A DNA stretch of 64,000 nucleotides, from the NCBI RefSeq assembly GCF_004801885.1, contig NZ_SSSM01000005.1:186001-250000 (forward strand), in the 5' to 3' direction. The notes below the pieces were generated by a model. It saw nothing but the letters and a program-made list of their open reading frames with translations. It ran no database searches and was not told where the DNA came from. Below, in pieces: positions 63,150 to 64,000 of this stretch; position 1 is the first letter of the stretch; every line of letters starts with the position of its first letter. The position numbers and the translations under genes were made by a program. This stretch comes from Naasia lichenicola (GTDB lineage Bacteria; Actinomycetota; Actinomycetes; Actinomycetales; Microbacteriaceae).

Positions 63150-64000
63150 TCAGTGCACGTACTCCAGCAGATCGGTTCCGATCGTCCGCATGGCGCCCAG
63201 AGCCTCGAGCCGGGTCGAGATGTCCTTGTCCGCGAACACCACGGTGACCGCGTAGGCGACCCCGGCGCGCGGTCCTCGGAGCACGCCCACCTCGCAGCGG
63301 ATGCCGGTGTCGGTGCCGGTCTGGTTGAACAGGGTGAGGCTGTGATCGGAGCGAGTGTGGGCCAGCGGGTCGAGGCCGAAGGCGCTCGCCACGAGGGTGA
63401 GGTCCGCGCCGAGGGCCAGCCAATCGGCCACCTTGTAGCTCGTCGAGGCGTCGACCGCCTCCCCCCGGGCGATCCGCGCGAACAGCCAGGCGAGCTCCGC
63501 TGTCGAGCCAACGGAGAGCTGCGGGGCGTCATCGGGGCCCCGGCGCTCCCGGACCACATCGAGCAGCGCGGACTTGGTGATCCCGAGCGACTCGGCGCGC
63601 TGACGGACCGCGTCGAGGCCGACGCGTCGCAGCAGGATGTTGGTCGCCACGTTGTCACTCGTCGATCCGACGATGGCGGCGAGATCGGCGAGCGGCAAAG
63701 CGGGCACATGCAGGTGCTGCCAGACCCCGGCGCCGCCGATGAGGTCGGAGTCGGTGCGGTCGAGCACGTCGTAGCGCGACCATGAGCCGTCACTGAGCCG
63801 GGCCGCCACCTCGAGCAGGAGCAGCACCTTGCCGATGCCCGCCGTGGGCAGCACGATGTGGTCGTCCACCGAGAACAGCACCCGGCCGCTCAGCAGATCG
63901 ACCGCCCGTGCTGAGACCTGCGATCCGTCGATGGCGAGCTGCGCGAGTGCGGCGAATCCGGCCGAGAAGTTCTCCGCCGCCTCCAGACCGCGATGCCGCG
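63150..64000 (-). CDS. class A beta-lactamase-fold protein without catalytic serine (5' end outside window)
   Basis: The frame stays open to the window edge, giving at least 283 residues. The fold is that of class A beta-lactamases: AVDLLSGRVLFSVDDHIVLP, then PTAGIGKVLLLLEVA where the SxxK motif should be, SDN in GSTSDNVATNILLRRVG, and FNQTGTDTGIR where KTG should be. The nucleophile Ser is Gly and the KTG Lys is Gln, although the SxxK Lys and SDN remain. It is therefore probably not a beta-lactamase but a binding protein or pseudo-enzyme. A GTG at 63881 exists but would cut the fold. Confidence 0.82.
   Translation of the reverse strand, partial: RHRGLEAAENFSAGFAALAQLAIDGSQVSARAVDLLSGRVLFSVDDHIVLPTAGIGKVLLLLEVAARLSDGSWSRYDVLDRTDSDLIGGAGVWQHLHVPALPLADLAAIVGSTSDNVATNILLRRVGLDAVRQRAESLGITKSALLDVVRERRGPDDAPQLSVGSTAELAWLFARIARGEAVDASTSYKVADWLALGADLTLVASAFGLDPLAHTRSDHSLTLFNQTGTDTGIRCEVGVLRGPRAGVAYAVTVVFADKDISTRLEALGAMRTIGTDLLEYVH

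Noticed and set aside
1-64000. tRNA, rRNA or insertion sequences
   Set aside because: No cloverleaf-like stretch, ribosomal sequence or transposase reading was recognised in either strand.

Overview
This window looks like chromosomal DNA from a high-GC actinobacterium, most likely Microbacteriaceae such as Microbacterium (inference). The evidence is very high GC, dense operons with ATGA/GTGA stop-start overlaps, GTG and leaderless starts, actinobacterial-type heme genes (HemQ and a Cys-rich ferrochelatase), and dispersed GTTGGTCGAGTAG...GTATCGAGGCC intergenic palindromes. I see no tRNA, rRNA, CRISPR array, insertion sequence or prophage.

Layout. 1-1.9 kb holds the edge of an alpha-E / ATP-grasp peptide-synthesis operon. 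2.2-8.7 kb holds a sugar module: SorC regulator, xylose-isomerase-like enzyme, FGGY kinase, a transketolase split into two subunits, and a divergent TetR regulator. The gene set matches the known D-apiose isomerase/kinase/transketolase route. 9-21.4 kb is a plant-glycan block: GH43, GH3, an oligosaccharide/peptide-type ABC transporter with a permease-ATPase fusion, and a GH78 alpha-L-rhamnosidase. 21.5-30.7 kb is an L-rhamnose locus: nucleoside-hydrolase-like protein, LacI regulator, rhaI, the aldolase-dehydrogenase fusion rhaEW, rhaB, a FadR-type regulator and lldD. Together these can take L-rhamnose to DHAP and pyruvate.

30.8-41.3 kb is the most intriguing part: ten collinear minus-strand genes. 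They are an FAD-linked oxidase, a tagatose-3-epimerase-like enzyme with all four catalytic residues, a Tm-1-like protein, a creatininase-family hydrolase, a GntR/FCD regulator and a complete Liv-type ABC transporter. Matching palindromic operators lie before the oxidase and before livH. The set looks like a self-contained, undescribed import and catabolic system with an unknown substrate. The epimerase/creatininase-family pair resembles IolO/IolN of the Thermotoga inositol pathway.

41.5-51.7 kb is mixed: an SDR, an orphan histidine kinase with a possible degenerate partner, an Lrp-YtrA regulator pair, two FAD oxidoreductases, an AlkA-like glycosylase, a flavin-fold stress protein and a YhdH-type reductase. 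Several of these genes appear leaderless. 51.8-63 kb is an almost complete coproporphyrin-dependent heme pathway (hemL, B, D, C, H, Q, then hemY and hemE, with hemA divergent), interrupted by three small membrane-protein genes. The window ends in a class A beta-lactamase-fold protein whose catalytic serine is replaced by glycine.

Every convergent gene junction in the window carries inverted repeats. Four of the five have their own repeat word arranged as forward copies followed by reverse copies, which looks like a recurring bidirectional-terminator architecture.
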